Positions 1-11,279 of a stretch of 64,000 nucleotides of DNA are shown here, piece after piece. Source of the stretch: Brachyhypopomus gauderio (Eukaryota > Chordata > Actinopteri > Gymnotiformes > Hypopomidae). The notes under the pieces are model-generated. The model was not told where the DNA came from and ran no database searches. It saw only the letters and a program-made list of their open reading frames with translations. Each line of letters starts with the position of its first letter. Positions within the stretch are counted from its first letter, which is position 1. The translations under genes and the position numbers were made by a program. The stretch covers positions 62,001-126,000 of the forward strand of contig NW_027506980.1 in NCBI RefSeq assembly GCF_052324685.1, written 5' to 3'.

Positions 1-20
1 TTCGAGCCCCACGTTGGGCG
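1..20 (+). tRNA. tRNA-Lys(CTT), 3' fragment cut by the window edge
   Basis: Only the T loop, 3' T stem and 3' acceptor strand are present, ending TTGGGCG as in the complete copies. The rest lies outside the window. Confidence 0.9.
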
Positions 21-83
21 AGAGGCTGATTTGTTTGAGAGAAATGTTGAAATTTAGTTAATCTGTTTGCGCAAAATACGTCT

Positions 84-89
84 AAAAAA
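84..89 (-). terminator. Pol III T6 terminator of tRNA-Asn (first of the left series)
   Basis: Six A on the + strand are six T on the - strand, beginning 21 nt past the 3' end of tRNA-Asn. This is a canonical RNA polymerase III terminator. It recurs at +1387 in each left unit. Confidence 0.8.
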
Positions 90-109
90 GAAGAGAAAGG
101 AACATACAT

Positions 110-183
110 CGTCCCTGGGTGGGCTCGAACCACCGTCCTTTCGGTTAACAGGCGAACGCGCTAACCGATTGCGCCGCAGAGAC
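110..183 (-). tRNA. tRNA-Asn(GTT), A-type variant (C8, C31, C48)
   Basis: 74 nt; the cloverleaf is complete with anticodon GTT at 147-149 (- strand) and a 9-nt D loop. Compared with the majority copy it has T8 to C (first base of the A box and the U8-A14 tertiary pair), G31 to C (C-C mismatch at the anticodon-stem base pair next to the loop) and T48 to C. Transcription and function may be reduced. The same haplotype is at 1497, 12593 and 19528. Confidence 0.88.
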
Positions 184-1334
184 CAGATGCTTCTGTGCTT
201 ACACAGTTCTTCCTCAAAAGAAAAACCCAACAAGCACATTCCTCCTGTTTGCTGGCTTTTGATGAAATGAGCCAATGCATAAAGGATGCAACATCAAGGT
301 CACTCACACTTTTCTGCTAGCTTGTCTAAAATTTGCCCTTCCTTCAATTACTCACTTGTCAAGACCTGCAGGTCTTCAAACAAAAGGTCAGTTTGTAGAC
401 CCTTTTCCTGTCAAAGTTTTGATCCTTTTGTCCACCAGTCATCGGAATGTGTATGATTTTCACCAGTTTACACAGTGTAGCTCCCTTGCCTTCAGTTGCA
501 GGGTTATGTCCTCTTAGATATGACGCTTTTGAAATTATATGTGAAAATGCACCCAAAACCTATTCAAAACAGATTTGATGGAAGCACTGCAGGAGCTCTG
601 CTCCAAGACGCATTTTGTCCAGAAAATGTGGTGTCATGAATGCATCCATATCACCAACACACATTTACAAACCAAACCATAGGCAATAAAATACATGAGT
701 AAACTGATTTGTGGACCTTTGTGGCACTTGGTACTGCTGAGATCAGGATCATTACAGAGTTCAGCAATCATTTTCCCAACTAGGTCATTGATACATTGGA
801 ATCCCCAATGTTTTCTGGAACAGAATATGCCTTTCGGATGAGAATAAAAAAAGACTTCAAGAACCAAAAAAGAAGTTAAGCTGCCTTCAGCTGATGTACT
901 CAGACTAACGGGAAACACTTTAAATCCCAAGGTGAAATGCACATGGTCAAAATTTTATCAGGACAGAGTACATGTTTTACTTTGATATTAAGAGCGATCA
1001 CTGGATTGTCTTCCAGTAAATTAATGTTTTCTTCCGCTACAAAACGTTTTTTCAACAACTATAAAGAGGCTATGCAACGAAACTGAGCGGGGATGTCAAG
1101 TGCCTTTAATGGTACATTTTTGACCCCACTTCAAATGCTGCTGTTACCTGACCAGTTCGATTGTTAGTTTGCCAGATTCTCAATCTCTGGGATGTGAGAT
1201 CATGCACCAGGTTTAGTGAATGTTTAAGGGTGAAGGTCTTTAGTCTCTGCACAAATTCCACAAACATAGCTCAGGTCCTGCTCAACATGTCAACATGTGG
1301 CGACAGCAAGTGCTTTTGGGGTCCTACATAAAAC
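184..1334. other. Inter-tRNA spacer of the repeat unit (representative copy)
   Basis: This is the spacer between the 5' end of tRNA-Asn and the next tRNA-Lys; it recurs in every unit. I see no third RNA gene and no convincing coding region. Visible structures are a 16-bp perfect palindrome at 361-376, a 7-bp stem with 5-base loop followed by TTTT at 793-814, a 6-bp stem-loop at 1000-1017, and a repeated ACATGT at 1285-1298 just upstream of tRNA-Lys. Short reading frames here change length between subfamilies and are not maintained. Confidence 0.7.
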
Positions 1335-1407
1335 GCCCGGCTAGCTCAGTCGGTAGAGCATGAGACTCTTAATCTCAGGGTCGTGGGTTCGAGCCCCACG
1401 TTGGGCG
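1335..1407 (+). tRNA. tRNA-Lys(CTT), canonical reference copy
   Basis: 73-nt gene that decodes AAG. Stems: GCCCGGC/GTTGGGC acceptor (one G-T), GCTC/GAGC D stem, TGAGA/TCTCA anticodon stem around CTCTTAA (anticodon 1368-1370), GTGGG/CCCAC T stem. The A box begins TAGCTCAGTCGG and the B box is GGTTCGAGCCC. From memory it matches vertebrate tRNA-Lys-CTT. No intron and no CCA. The downstream flank lacks a T4 run; the closest T-rich tract is TTTGTTT about 12 nt past the gene. 5' flank type CATAAAAC. Confidence 0.97.
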
Positions 1408-1496
1408 AGAGGCTGATTTGTTTGAGAGAAATGTTGAAATTTAGTTAATCTGTTTGCGCAAAATACGTCTAAAAAAGAAGAGAAAGGAACATACAT

Positions 1497-1570
1497 CGTC
1501 CCTGGGTGGGCTCGAACCACCGTCCTTTCGGTTAACAGGCGAACGCGCTAACCGATTGCGCCGCAGAGAC
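1497..1570 (-). tRNA. tRNA-Asn(GTT), A-type variant
   Basis: C8, C31 and C48 as in the copy at 110; the unit containing it is practically the same as the first. Confidence 0.88.
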
Positions 1571-2721
1571 CAGATGCTTCTGTGCTTACACAGTTCTTCC
1601 TCAAAAGAAAAACCCAACAAGCACATTCCTCCTGTTTGCTGGCTTTTGATGAAATGAGCCAATGCATAAAGGATGCAACATCAAGGTCACTCACACTTTT
1701 CTGCTAGCTTGTCTAAAATTTGCCCTTCCTTCAATTACTCACTTGTCAAGACCTGCAGGTCTTCAAACAAAAGGTCAGTTTGTAGACCCTTTTCCTGTCA
1801 AAGTTTTGATCCTTTTGTCCACCAGTCATCGGAATGTGTATGATTTTCACCAGTTTACACAGTGTAGCTCCCTTGCCTTCAGTTGCAGGGTTATGTCCTC
1901 TTAGATATGACGCTTTTGAAATTATATGTGAAAATGCACCCAAAACCTATTCAAAACAGATTTGATGGAAGCACTGCAGGAGCTCTGCTCCAAGACGCAT
2001 TTTGTCCAGAAAATGTGGTGTCATGAATGCATCCATATCACCAACACACATTTACAAACCAAACCATAGGCAATAAAATACATGAGTAAACTGATTTGTG
2101 GACCTTTGTGGCACTTGGTACTGCTGAGATCAGGATCATTACAGAGTTCAGCAATCATTTTCCCAACTAGGTCATTGATACATTGGAATCCCCAATGTTT
2201 TCTGGAACAGAATATGCCTTTCGGATGAGAATAAAAAAAGACTTCAAGAACCAAAAAAGAAGTTAAGCTGCCTTCAGCTGATGTACTCAGACTAACGGGA
2301 AACACTTTAAATCCCAAGGTGAAATGCACATGGTCAAAATTTTATCAGGACAGAGTACATGTTTTACTTTGATATTAAGAGCGATCACTGGATTGTCTTC
2401 CAGTAAATTAATGTTTTCTTCCGCTACAAAACGTTTTTTCAACAACTATAAAGAGGCTATGCAACGAAACTGAGCGGGGATGTCAAGTGCCTTTAATGGT
2501 ACATTTTTGACCCCACTTCAAATGCTGCTGTTACCTGACCAGTTCGATTGTTAGTTTGCCAGATTCTCAATCTCTGGGATGTGAGATCATGCACCAGGTT
2601 TAGTGAATGTTTAAGTGTGAAGGTCTTTAGTCTCTGCACAAATTCCACAAACATAGCTCAGGTCCTGCTCAACATGTCAACATGTGGCGACAGCAAGTGC
2701 TTTTGGGGTCCTACAAAAAAC

Positions 2722-2794
2722 GCCCGGCTAGCTCAGTCGGTAGAGCATGAGACTCTTAATCTCAGGGTCGTGGGTTCGAGCCCCACGTTGGGCG
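2722..2794 (+). tRNA. tRNA-Lys(CTT), canonical
   Basis: Canonical gene body; 5' flank type CAAAAAAC, which always precedes a B-type tRNA-Asn. Confidence 0.96.
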
Positions 2795-2883
2795 AGAGGC
2801 TGATTTGTTTGAGAGAAATGTTGAAATTTAGTTAATCTGTTTGCGCAAAATACGTCTAAAAAAGAAGAGAATGGAACATACAT

Positions 2884-2910
2884 CTTCCCTGGGTGGGCTC
2901 GAACCACCAT

Positions 2911-2951
<41 letters not shown>

Positions 2952-2957
2952 AGAGAC
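2884..2957 (-). tRNA. tRNA-Asn(GTT), B-type variant (A72)
   Basis: Majority sequence except C72 to A, which breaks the first acceptor pair (G1-C72). Internal promoter boxes are intact. Also found at 7045, 13980 and 20915. The downstream flank has AGAATGGAAC instead of AGAAAGGAAC. Confidence 0.9.
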
Positions 2958-4108
2958 CAGATGCTTCTGTGCTTACATAGTTCTTCCTCAAAAGAAAAAC
3001 CCAACAAGCACATTCCTCCTGTTTGCTGGCTTTTGATGAAATGAGCCAATGCATAAAGGATGCAACATCAAGGTCACTCACACTTTTCTGCTAGCTTGTC
3101 TAAAATTTGCCCTTCCTTCAATTACTCACTTGTCACGACCTGCAGGTCTTTAAACAAAAGGTCAGTTTGTAGACCCTTTTCCTGTCACAGTTTTGATCCT
3201 TTTGTCCACCAGTCATCGGAATGTATATGATTTTCACCAGTTTACACAGTGTAGCTCCCTTGCCTTCAGTTGCAGGGTTATGTCCTCTTAGATATGACGC
3301 TTTTGAAATTATATGTGAAAATGCACCCAAAACCTATTCAAAACAGATTTGATGGAAGCACTGCAGGAGCTCTGCTCCAAGACGCATTTTGTCCAGAAAA
3401 TGTGGTGTCATGAATGCATCCATATCACCAACACACATTTACAAACCAAACCATAGGCAATAAAATACATGAGTAAACTGATTTGTGGACCTTTGTGGCA
3501 CTTGGTACTGCTGAGATCAGGATCATTACAGAGTTCAGCAATCATTTTCCCAACTAGGTCATTGATACATTGGAATCCCCAATGTTTTCTGGAACAGAAT
3601 ATGCCTTTCGGATGAGAATAAAAAAAGACTTCAAGAACCAAAAAAGAAGTTAAGCTGCCTTCAGCTGATGTACTCAGACTAAAGGGAAACACTTTAAATC
3701 CCAAGGTGAAATGCACATGGTCAAAATTTTATCAGGACAGAGTACATGTTTTACTTTGATATTAAGAGCGATCACTGGATTGTCTTCCAGTAAATTAATG
3801 TTTTCTTCCGCTACAAAACGTTTTTTCAACAACTATAAAGAGGCTATGCAACGAAACTGAGCGGGGATGTCAAGTGCCTTTAATGGTACATTTTTGACCC
3901 CACTTCAAATGCTGCTGTTACCTGACCAGTTCGATTGTTAGTTTGCCAGATTCTCAATCTCTGGGATGTGAGATCATGCACCAGGTTTAGTGAATGTTTA
4001 AGGGTGAAGGTCTTTAGTCTCTGCACAAATTCCACAAACATAGCTCAGGTCCTGCTCAACATGTCAACATGTGGCGACAGCAAGTGCTTTTGGGGTCCTA
4101 CATAAAAC

Positions 4109-4181
4109 GCCCGGCTAGCTCAGTCGGTAGAGCATGAGACTCTTAATCTCAGGGTCGTGGGTTCGAGCCCCACGTTGGGCG
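4109..4181 (+). tRNA. tRNA-Lys(CTT), canonical
   Basis: Canonical gene body; 5' flank type CATAAAAC. Confidence 0.96.
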
Positions 4182-4270
4182 AGAGGCTGATTTGTTTGAG
4201 AGAAATGTTGAAATTTAGTTAATCTGTTTGCGCAAAATACGTCTAAAAAAGAAGAGAAAGGAACATACAT

Positions 4271-4297
4271 CGTCCCTGGGTGGGCTCGAACCACCAT

Positions 4298-4338
<41 letters not shown>

Positions 4339-4344
4339 AGAGAC
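4271..4344 (-). tRNA. tRNA-Asn(GTT), canonical reference copy (C-type flank)
   Basis: 74-nt gene decoding AAC and AAT. Stems: GTCTCTG/CAGGGAC acceptor, GCGC/GCGC D stem, TTCGG/CCGAA anticodon stem around CTGTTAA, GGTGG/CCACC T stem, discriminator G73. The A box begins TGGCGCAATCGG and the B box is GGTTCGAGCCC. From memory it fits vertebrate tRNA-Asn-GTT, with variable loop AGGAT. T6 terminator 21 nt downstream. The 5' flank haplotype reads CTTCGGTGC...ATAATTC on the + strand (C-type). Confidence 0.97.
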
Positions 4345-5495
4345 CAGATGCTTCGGTGCTTACATAATTCTTCCTCAAAAGAAAAACCCAACAAGCACAT
4401 TCCTCCTGTTTGCTGGCTTTTGATGAAATGAGCCAATGCATAAAGGATGCAACATCAAGGTCACTCACACTTTTCTGCTAGCTTGTCTAAAATTTGCCCT
4501 TCCTTCAATTACTCACTTGTCACGACCTGCAGGTCTTCAAACAAAAGGTCAGTTTGTAGACCCTTTTCCTGTCACAGTTTTGATCCTTTTGTCCACCAGT
4601 CATCGGAATGTGTATGATTTTCACCAGTTTACACAGTGTAGCTCCCTTGCCTTCAGTTGCAGGGTTATGTCCTCTTAGATATGACGCTTTTGAAATTATA
4701 TGTGAAAATGCACCCAAAACCTATTCAAAACAGATTTGATGGAAGCACTGCAGGAGCTCTGCTCCAAGACGCATTTTGTCCAGAAAATGTGGTGTCATGA
4801 ATGCATCCATATCACCAACACACATTTACAAACCAAACCATAGGCAATAAAATACATGAGTAAACTGATTTGTGGACCTTTGTGGCACTTGGTACTGCTG
4901 AGATCAGGATCATTACAGAGTTCAGCAATCATTTTCCCAACTAGGTCATTGATACATTGGAATCCCCAATGTTTTCTGGAACAGAATATGCCTTTCGGAT
5001 GAGAATAAAAAAAGACTTCAAGAACCAAAAAAGAAGTTAAGCTGCCTTCAGCTGATGTACTCAGACTAAAGGGAAACACTTTAAATCCCAAGGTGAAATG
5101 CACATGGTCAAAATTTTATCAGGACAGAGTACATGTTTTACTTTGATATTAAGAGCGATCACTGGATTGTCTTCCAGTAAATTAATGTTTTCTTCCGCTA
5201 CAAAATGTTTTTTCAACAACTATAAAGAGGCTATGCAACGAAACTGAGCGGGGATGTCAAGTGCCTTTAATGGTACATTTTTGACCCCACTTCAAATGCT
5301 GCTGTTACCTGACCAGTTCGATTGTTAGTTTGCCAGATTCTCAATCTCTGGGATGTGAGATCATGCACCAGGTTTAGTGAATGTTTAAGGGTGAAGGTCT
5401 TTAGTCTCTGCACAAATTCCACAAACATAGCTCAGGTCCTGCTCAACATGTCAACATGTGGCGACAGCAAGTGCTTTTGGGGTCCTACATAAAAC

Positions 5496-5568
5496 GCCCG
5501 GCTAGCTCAGTCGGTAGAGCATGAGACTCTTAATCTCAGGGTCGTGGGTTCGAGCCCCACGTTGGGCG
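5496..5568 (+). tRNA. tRNA-Lys(CTT), canonical
   Basis: Canonical gene body; 5' flank type CATAAAAC. Confidence 0.96.
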
Positions 5569-5657
5569 AGAGGCTGATTTGTTTGAGAGAAATGTTGAAA
5601 TTTAGTTAATCTGTTTGCGCAAAATACGTCTAAAAAAGAAGAGAAAGGAACATACAT

Positions 5658-5684
5658 CGCCCCTGGGTGGGCTCAAACCACCAT

Positions 5685-5725
<41 letters not shown>

Positions 5726-5731
5726 AGAGAC
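5658..5731 (-). tRNA. tRNA-Asn(GTT), variant with T56 in the T loop
   Basis: C56 to T alters the universally conserved T-loop and B-box base (GGTTTGAG), and A71 to G makes a tolerable U-G acceptor pair. TFIIIC binding is probably impaired, so this may be a dead copy. Seen only here. Confidence 0.85.
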
Positions 5732-6882
5732 CTGATGCTTCTGTGCTTACATAGTTCTTCCTCAAAAGAAAAACCCAACAAGCACATTCCTCCTGTTTGC
5801 TGGCTTTTGATGAAATGAGCCAATGCATAAAGGATGCAACATCAAGGTCACTCACACTTTTCTGCTAGCTTGTCTAAAATTTGCCCTTCCTTCAATTACT
5901 CACTTGTCAAGACCTGCAGGTCTTCAAACAAAAGGTCAGTTTGTAGACCCTTTTCCTGTCAAAGTTTTGATCCTTTTGTCCACCAGTCATTGGAATGTGT
6001 ATGATTTTCACCAGTTTACACAGTGTAGCTCCCTTGCCTTCAGTTGCAGGGTTATGTCCTCTTAGATATGACGCTTTTGAAATTATATGTGAAAATGCAC
6101 CCAAAACCTATTCAAAACAGATTTGATGGAAGCACTGCAGGAGCTCTGCTCCAAGATGCATTTTGTCCAGAAAATGTGGTGTCATGAATGCATCCATATC
6201 ACCAACACACATTTACAAACCAAACCATAGGCAATAAAATACATGAGTAAACTGATTTGTGGACCTTTGTGGCACTTGGTACTGCTGAGATCAGGATCAT
6301 TACAGAGTTCAGCAATCATTTTCCCAACTAGGTCATTGATACATTGGAATCCCCAATGTTTTCTGGAACAGAATATGCCTTTCGGATGAGAATAAAAAAA
6401 GACTTCAAGAACCAAAAAAGAAGTTAAGCTGCCTTCAGCTGATGTACTCAGACTAACGGGAAACACTTTAAATCCCAAGGTGAAATGCACATGGTCAAAA
6501 TTTTATCAGGACAGAGTACATGTTTTACTTTGATATTAAGAGCGATCACTGGATTGTCTTCCAGTAAATTAATGTTTTCTTCCGCTACAAAACGTTTTTT
6601 CAACAACTATAAAGAGGCTATGCAACGAAACTGAGCGGGGATGTCAAGTGCCTTTAATGGTACATTTTTGACCCCACTTCAAATGCTGCTGTTACCTGAC
6701 CAGTTCGATTGTTAGTTTGCCAGATTCTCAATCTCTGGGATGTGAGATCATGCACCAGGTTTAGTGAATGTTTAAGTGTGAAGGTCTTTAGTCTCTGCAC
6801 AAATTCCACAAACATAGCTCAGGTCCTGCTCAACATGTCAACATGTGGCGACAGCAAGTGCTTTTGGGGTCCTACAAAAAAC

Positions 6883-6955
6883 GCCCGGCTAGCTCAGTCG
6901 GTAGAGCATGAGACTCTTAATCTCAGGGTCGTGGGTTCGAGCCCCACGTTGGGCG
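6883..6955 (+). tRNA. tRNA-Lys(CTT), canonical
   Basis: Canonical gene body; 5' flank CAAAAAAC, followed by a B-type tRNA-Asn as at 2722. Confidence 0.96.
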
Positions 6956-7044
6956 AGAGGCTGATTTGTTTGAGAGAAATGTTGAAATTTAGTTAATCTG
7001 TTTGCGCAAAATACGTCTAAAAAAGAAGAGAATGGAACATACAT

Positions 7045-7071
7045 CTTCCCTGGGTGGGCTCGAACCACCAT

Positions 7072-7112
<41 letters not shown>

Positions 7113-7118
7113 AGAGAC
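7045..7118 (-). tRNA. tRNA-Asn(GTT), B-type variant (A72)
   Basis: G1-A72 mismatch; a copy of the 2884 gene displaced by exactly 3 units (4161 bp). Confidence 0.9.
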
Positions 7119-8269
7119 CAGATGCTTCTGTGCTTACATAGTTCTTCCTCAAAAGAAAAACCCAACAAGCACATTCCTCCTGTTTGCTGGCTTTTGATGA
7201 AATGAGCCAATGCATAAAGGATGCAACATCAAGGTCACTCACACTTTTCTGCTAGCTTGTCTAAAATTTGCCCTTCCTTCAATTACTCACTTGTCACGAC
7301 CTGCAGGTCTTTAAACAAAAGGTCAGTTTGTAGACCCTTTTCCTGTCACAGTTTTGATCCTTTTGTCCACCAGTCATCGGAATGTATATGATTTTCACCA
7401 GTTTACACAGTGTAGCTCCCTTGCCTTCAGTTGCAGGGTTATGTCCTCTTAGATATGACGCTTTTGAAATTATATGTGAAAATGCACCCAAAACCTATTC
7501 AAAACAGATTTGATGGAAGCACTGCAGGAGCTCTGCTCCAAGACGCATTTTGTCCAGAAAATGTGGTGTCATGAATGCATCCATATCACCAACACACATT
7601 TACAAACCAAACCATAGGCAATAAAATACATGAGTAAACTGATTTGTGGACCTTTGTGGCACTTGGTACTGCTGAGATCAGGATCATTACAGAGTTCAGC
7701 AATCATTTTCCCAACTAGGTCATTGATACATTGGAATCCCCAATGTTTTCTGGAACAGAATATGCCTTTCGGATGAGAATAAAAAAAGACTTCAAGAACC
7801 AAAAAAGAAGTTAAGCTGCCTTCAGCTGATGTACTCAGACTAAAGGGAAACACTTTAAATCCCAAGGTGAAATGCACATGGTCAAAATTTTATCAGGACA
7901 GAGTACATGTTTTACTTTGATATTAAGAGCGATCACTGGATTGTCTTCCAGTAAATTAATGTTTTCTTCCGCTACAAAACGTTTTTTCAACAACTATAAA
8001 GAGGCTATGCAACGAAACTGAGCGGGGATGTCAAGTGCCTTTAATGGTACATTTTTGACCCCACTTCAAATGCTGCTGTTACCTGACCAGTTCGATTGTT
8101 AGTTTGCCAGATTCTCAATCTCTGGGATGTGAGATCATGCACCAGGTTTAGTGAATGTTTAAGGGTGAAGGTCTTTAGTCTCTGCACAAATTCCACAAAC
8201 ATAGCTCAGGTCCTGCTCAACATGTCAACATGTGGCGACAGCAAGTGCTTTTGGGGTCCTACATAAAAC

Positions 8270-8342
8270 GCCCGGCTAGCTCAGTCGGTACAGCATGAGA
8301 CTCTTAATCTCAGGGTCGTGGGTTCGAGCCCCACGTTGGGCG
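8270..8342 (+). tRNA. tRNA-Lys(CTT), D-stem variant (C22)
   Basis: GGTAGAGC is GGTACAGC here: G22 to C breaks the C13-G22 D-stem pair. Found only in this copy. Confidence 0.9.
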
Positions 8343-8431
8343 AGAGGCTGATTTGTTTGAGAGAAATGTTGAAATTTAGTTAATCTGTTTGCGCAAAATA
8401 CGTCTAAAAAAGAAGAGAAAGGAACATACAT

Positions 8432-8458
8432 CGTCCCTGGGTGGGCTCGAACCACCAT

Positions 8459-8499
<41 letters not shown>

Positions 8500-8505
8500 A
8501 GAGAC
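8432..8505 (-). tRNA. tRNA-Asn(GTT), canonical (C-type flank)
   Basis: Canonical gene body; flank haplotype the same as at 4271, 3 units away. Confidence 0.96.
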
Positions 8506-9656
8506 CAGATGCTTCGGTGCTTACATAATTCTTCCTCAAAAGAAAAACCCAACAAGCACATTCCTCCTGTTTGCTGGCTTTTGATGAAATGAGCCAATGC
8601 ATAAAGGATGCAACATCAAGGTCACTCACACTTTTCTGCTAGCTTGTCTAAAATTTGCCCTTCCTTCAATTACTCACTTGTCACGACCTGCAGGTCTTCA
8701 AACAAAAGGTCAGTTTGTAGACCCTTTTCCTGTCACAGTTTTGATCCTTTTGTCCACCAGTCATCGGAATGTGTATGATTTTCACCAGTTTACACAGTGT
8801 AGCTCCCTTGCCTTCAGTTGCAGGGTTATGTCCTCTTAGATATGACGCTTTTGAAATTATATGTGAAAATGCACCCAAAACCTATTCAAAACAGATTTGA
8901 TGGAAGCACTGCAGGAGCTCTGCTCCAAGACGCATTTTGTCCAGAAAATGTGGTGTCATGAATGCATCCATATCACCAACACACATTTACAAACCAAACC
9001 ATAGGCAATAAAATACATGAGTAAACTGATTTGTGGACCTTTGTGGCACTTGGTACTGCTGAGATCAGGATCATTACAGAGTTCAGCAATCATTTTCCCA
9101 ACTAGGTCATTGATACATTGGAATCCCCAATGTTTTCTGGAACAGAATATGCCTTTCGGATGAGAATAAAAAAAGACTTCAAGAACCAAAAAAGAAGTTA
9201 AGCTGCCTTCAGCTGATGTACTCAGACTAAAGGGAAACACTTTAAATCCCAAGGTGAAATGCACATGGTCAAAATTTTATCAGGACAGAGTACATGTTTT
9301 ACTTTGATATTAAGAGCGATCACTGGATTGTCTTCCAGTAAATTAATGTTTTCTTCCGCTACAAAATGTTTTTTCAACAACTATAAAGAGGCTATGCAAC
9401 GAAACTGAGCGGGGATGTCAAGTGCCTTTAATGGTACATTTTTGACCCCACTTCAAATGCTGCTGTTACCTGACCAGTTCGATTGTTAGTTTGCCAGATT
9501 CTCAATCTCTGGGATGTGAGATCATGCACCAGGTTTAGTGAATGTTTAAGGGTGAAGGTCTTTAGTCTCTGCACAAATTCCACAAACATAGCTCAGGTCC
9601 TGCTCAACATGTCAACATGTGGCGACAGCAAGTGCTTTTGGGGTCCTACATGAAAC

Positions 9657-9729
9657 GCCCGGCTAGCTCAGTCGGTAGAGCATGAGACTCTTAATCTCAG
9701 GGTCGTGGGTTCGAGCCCCACGTTGGGCG
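9657..9729 (+). tRNA. tRNA-Lys(CTT), canonical
   Basis: Canonical gene body; 5' flank type CATGAAAC, the first of this kind from the left. Confidence 0.96.
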
Positions 9730-9818
9730 AGAGGCTGATTTGTTTGAGAGAAATGTTGAAATTTAGTTAATCTGTTTGCGCAAAATACGTCTAAAAAAGA
9801 AGAGAAAGGAACATACAT

Positions 9819-9845
9819 CGTCCCTGGGTGGGCTCGAACCACCAT

Positions 9846-9886
<41 letters not shown>

Positions 9887-9892
9887 AGAGAC
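9819..9892 (-). tRNA. tRNA-Asn(GTT), canonical (C'-type flank)
   Basis: Canonical gene body; + strand flank CTTCGGTGC with ATAGTTC rather than ATAATTC. Confidence 0.96.
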
Positions 9893-11043
9893 CAGATGCT
9901 TCGGTGCTTACATAGTTCTTCCTCAAAAGAAAAACCCAACAAGCACATTCCTCCTGTTTGCTGGCTTTTGATGAAATGAGCCAATGCATAAAGGATGCAA
10001 CATCAAGGTCACTCACACTTTTCTGCTAGCTTGTCTAAAATTTGCCCTTCCTTCAATTACTCACTTGTCACGACCTGCAGGTCTTCAAACAAAAGGTCAG
10101 TTTGTAGACCCTTTTCCTGTCACAGTTTTGATCCTTTTGTCCACCAGTCATCGGAATGTGTATGATTTTCACCAGTTTACACAGTGTAGCTCCCTTGCCT
10201 TCAGTTGCAGGGTTATGTCCTCTTAGATATGACGCTTTTGAAATTATATGTGAAAATGCACCCAAAACCTATTCAAAACAGATTTGATGGAAGCACTGCA
10301 GGAGCTCTGCTCCAAGACGCATTTTGTCCAGAAAATGTGGTGTCATGAATGCATCCATATCACCAACACACATTTACAAACCAAACCATAGGCAATAAAA
10401 TACATGAGTAAACTGATTTGTGGACCTTTGTGGCACTTGGTACTGCTGAGATCAGGATCATTACAGAGTTCAGCAATCATTTTCCCAACTAGGTCATTGA
10501 TACATTGGAATCCCCAATGTTTTCTGGAACAGAATATGCCTTTCGGATGAGAATAAAAAAAGACTTCAAGAACCAAAAAAGAAGTTAAGCTGCCTTCAGC
10601 TGATGTACTCAGACTAAAGGGAAACACTTTAAATCCCAAGGTGAAATGCACATGGTCAAAATTTTATCAGGACAGAGTACATGTTTTACTTTGATATTAA
10701 GAGCGATCACTGGATTGTCTTCCAGTAAATTAATGTTTTCTTCCGCTACAAAACGTTTTTTCAACAACTATAAAGAGGCTATGCAACGAAACTGAGCGGG
10801 GATGTCAAGTGCCTTTAATGGTACATTTTTGACCCCACTTCAAATGCTGCTGTTACCTGACCAGTTCGATTGTTAGTTTGCCAGATTCTCAATCTCTGGG
10901 ATGTGAGATCATGCACCAGGTTTAGTGAATGTTTAAGGGTGAAGGTCTTTAGTCTCTGCACAAATTCCACAAACATAGCTCAGGTCCTGCTCAACATGTC
11001 AACATGTGGCGACAGCAAGTGCTTTTGGGGTCCTACATGAAAC

Positions 11044-11116
11044 GCCCGGCTAGCTCAGTCGGTAGAGCATGAGACTCTTAATCTCAGGGTCGTGGGTTCG
11101 AGCCCCACGTTGGGCG
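11044..11116 (+). tRNA. tRNA-Lys(CTT), canonical
   Basis: Canonical gene body; 5' flank CATGAAAC. Confidence 0.96.
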
Positions 11117-11205
11117 AGAGGCTGATTTGTTTGAGAGAAATGTTGAAATTTAGTTAATCTGTTTGCGCAAAATACGTCTAAAAAAGAAGAGAAAGGAACA
11201 TACAT

Positions 11206-11232
11206 CGTCCCTGGGTGGGCTCGAACCACCAT

Positions 11233-11273
<41 letters not shown>

Positions 11274-11279
11274 AGAGAC
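11206..11279 (-). tRNA. tRNA-Asn(GTT), canonical
   Basis: Canonical gene body; mosaic flank with CTTCTGTGC and ATAGTTC, plus a private AAAACCCC. Confidence 0.96.

Noticed and set aside
54-275. 73-residue - strand and 67-residue + strand frames over tRNA-Asn
   Set aside because: Both are translations of the tRNA-Asn gene and its flanks. Their recurrence reflects array homogenisation, not protein selection.
275-556. 80-residue + and 65-residue - strand spacer frames
   Set aside because: They overlap each other, have no family resemblance and come and go with single substitutions (the 80-residue frame is lost in several units).
634-942. 102-residue - strand frame in left-array spacers
   Set aside because: It is lost in the right subfamily because of the 5-bp indel, where a different 72-residue + strand frame appears instead. 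No recognisable domain.
1281-1300. p53-like or nuclear-receptor-like site upstream of tRNA-Lys
   Set aside because: The repeated ACATGT only loosely fits such consensus sites; chance and AT content explain it.
184-1334. A third RNA gene (snRNA, 5S or extra tRNA) in the spacer
   Set aside because: No A/B-box pair, no cloverleaf and no recognisable snRNA or 5S sequence on either strand.
2548-2835. 95-residue + strand reading frame repeated through the array
   Set aside because: Its C-terminal half is a translation of tRNA-Lys, a familiar annotation artefact (RLAQSVEHETLNLRVVGSSP). It starts at TTG and is missing in many units.
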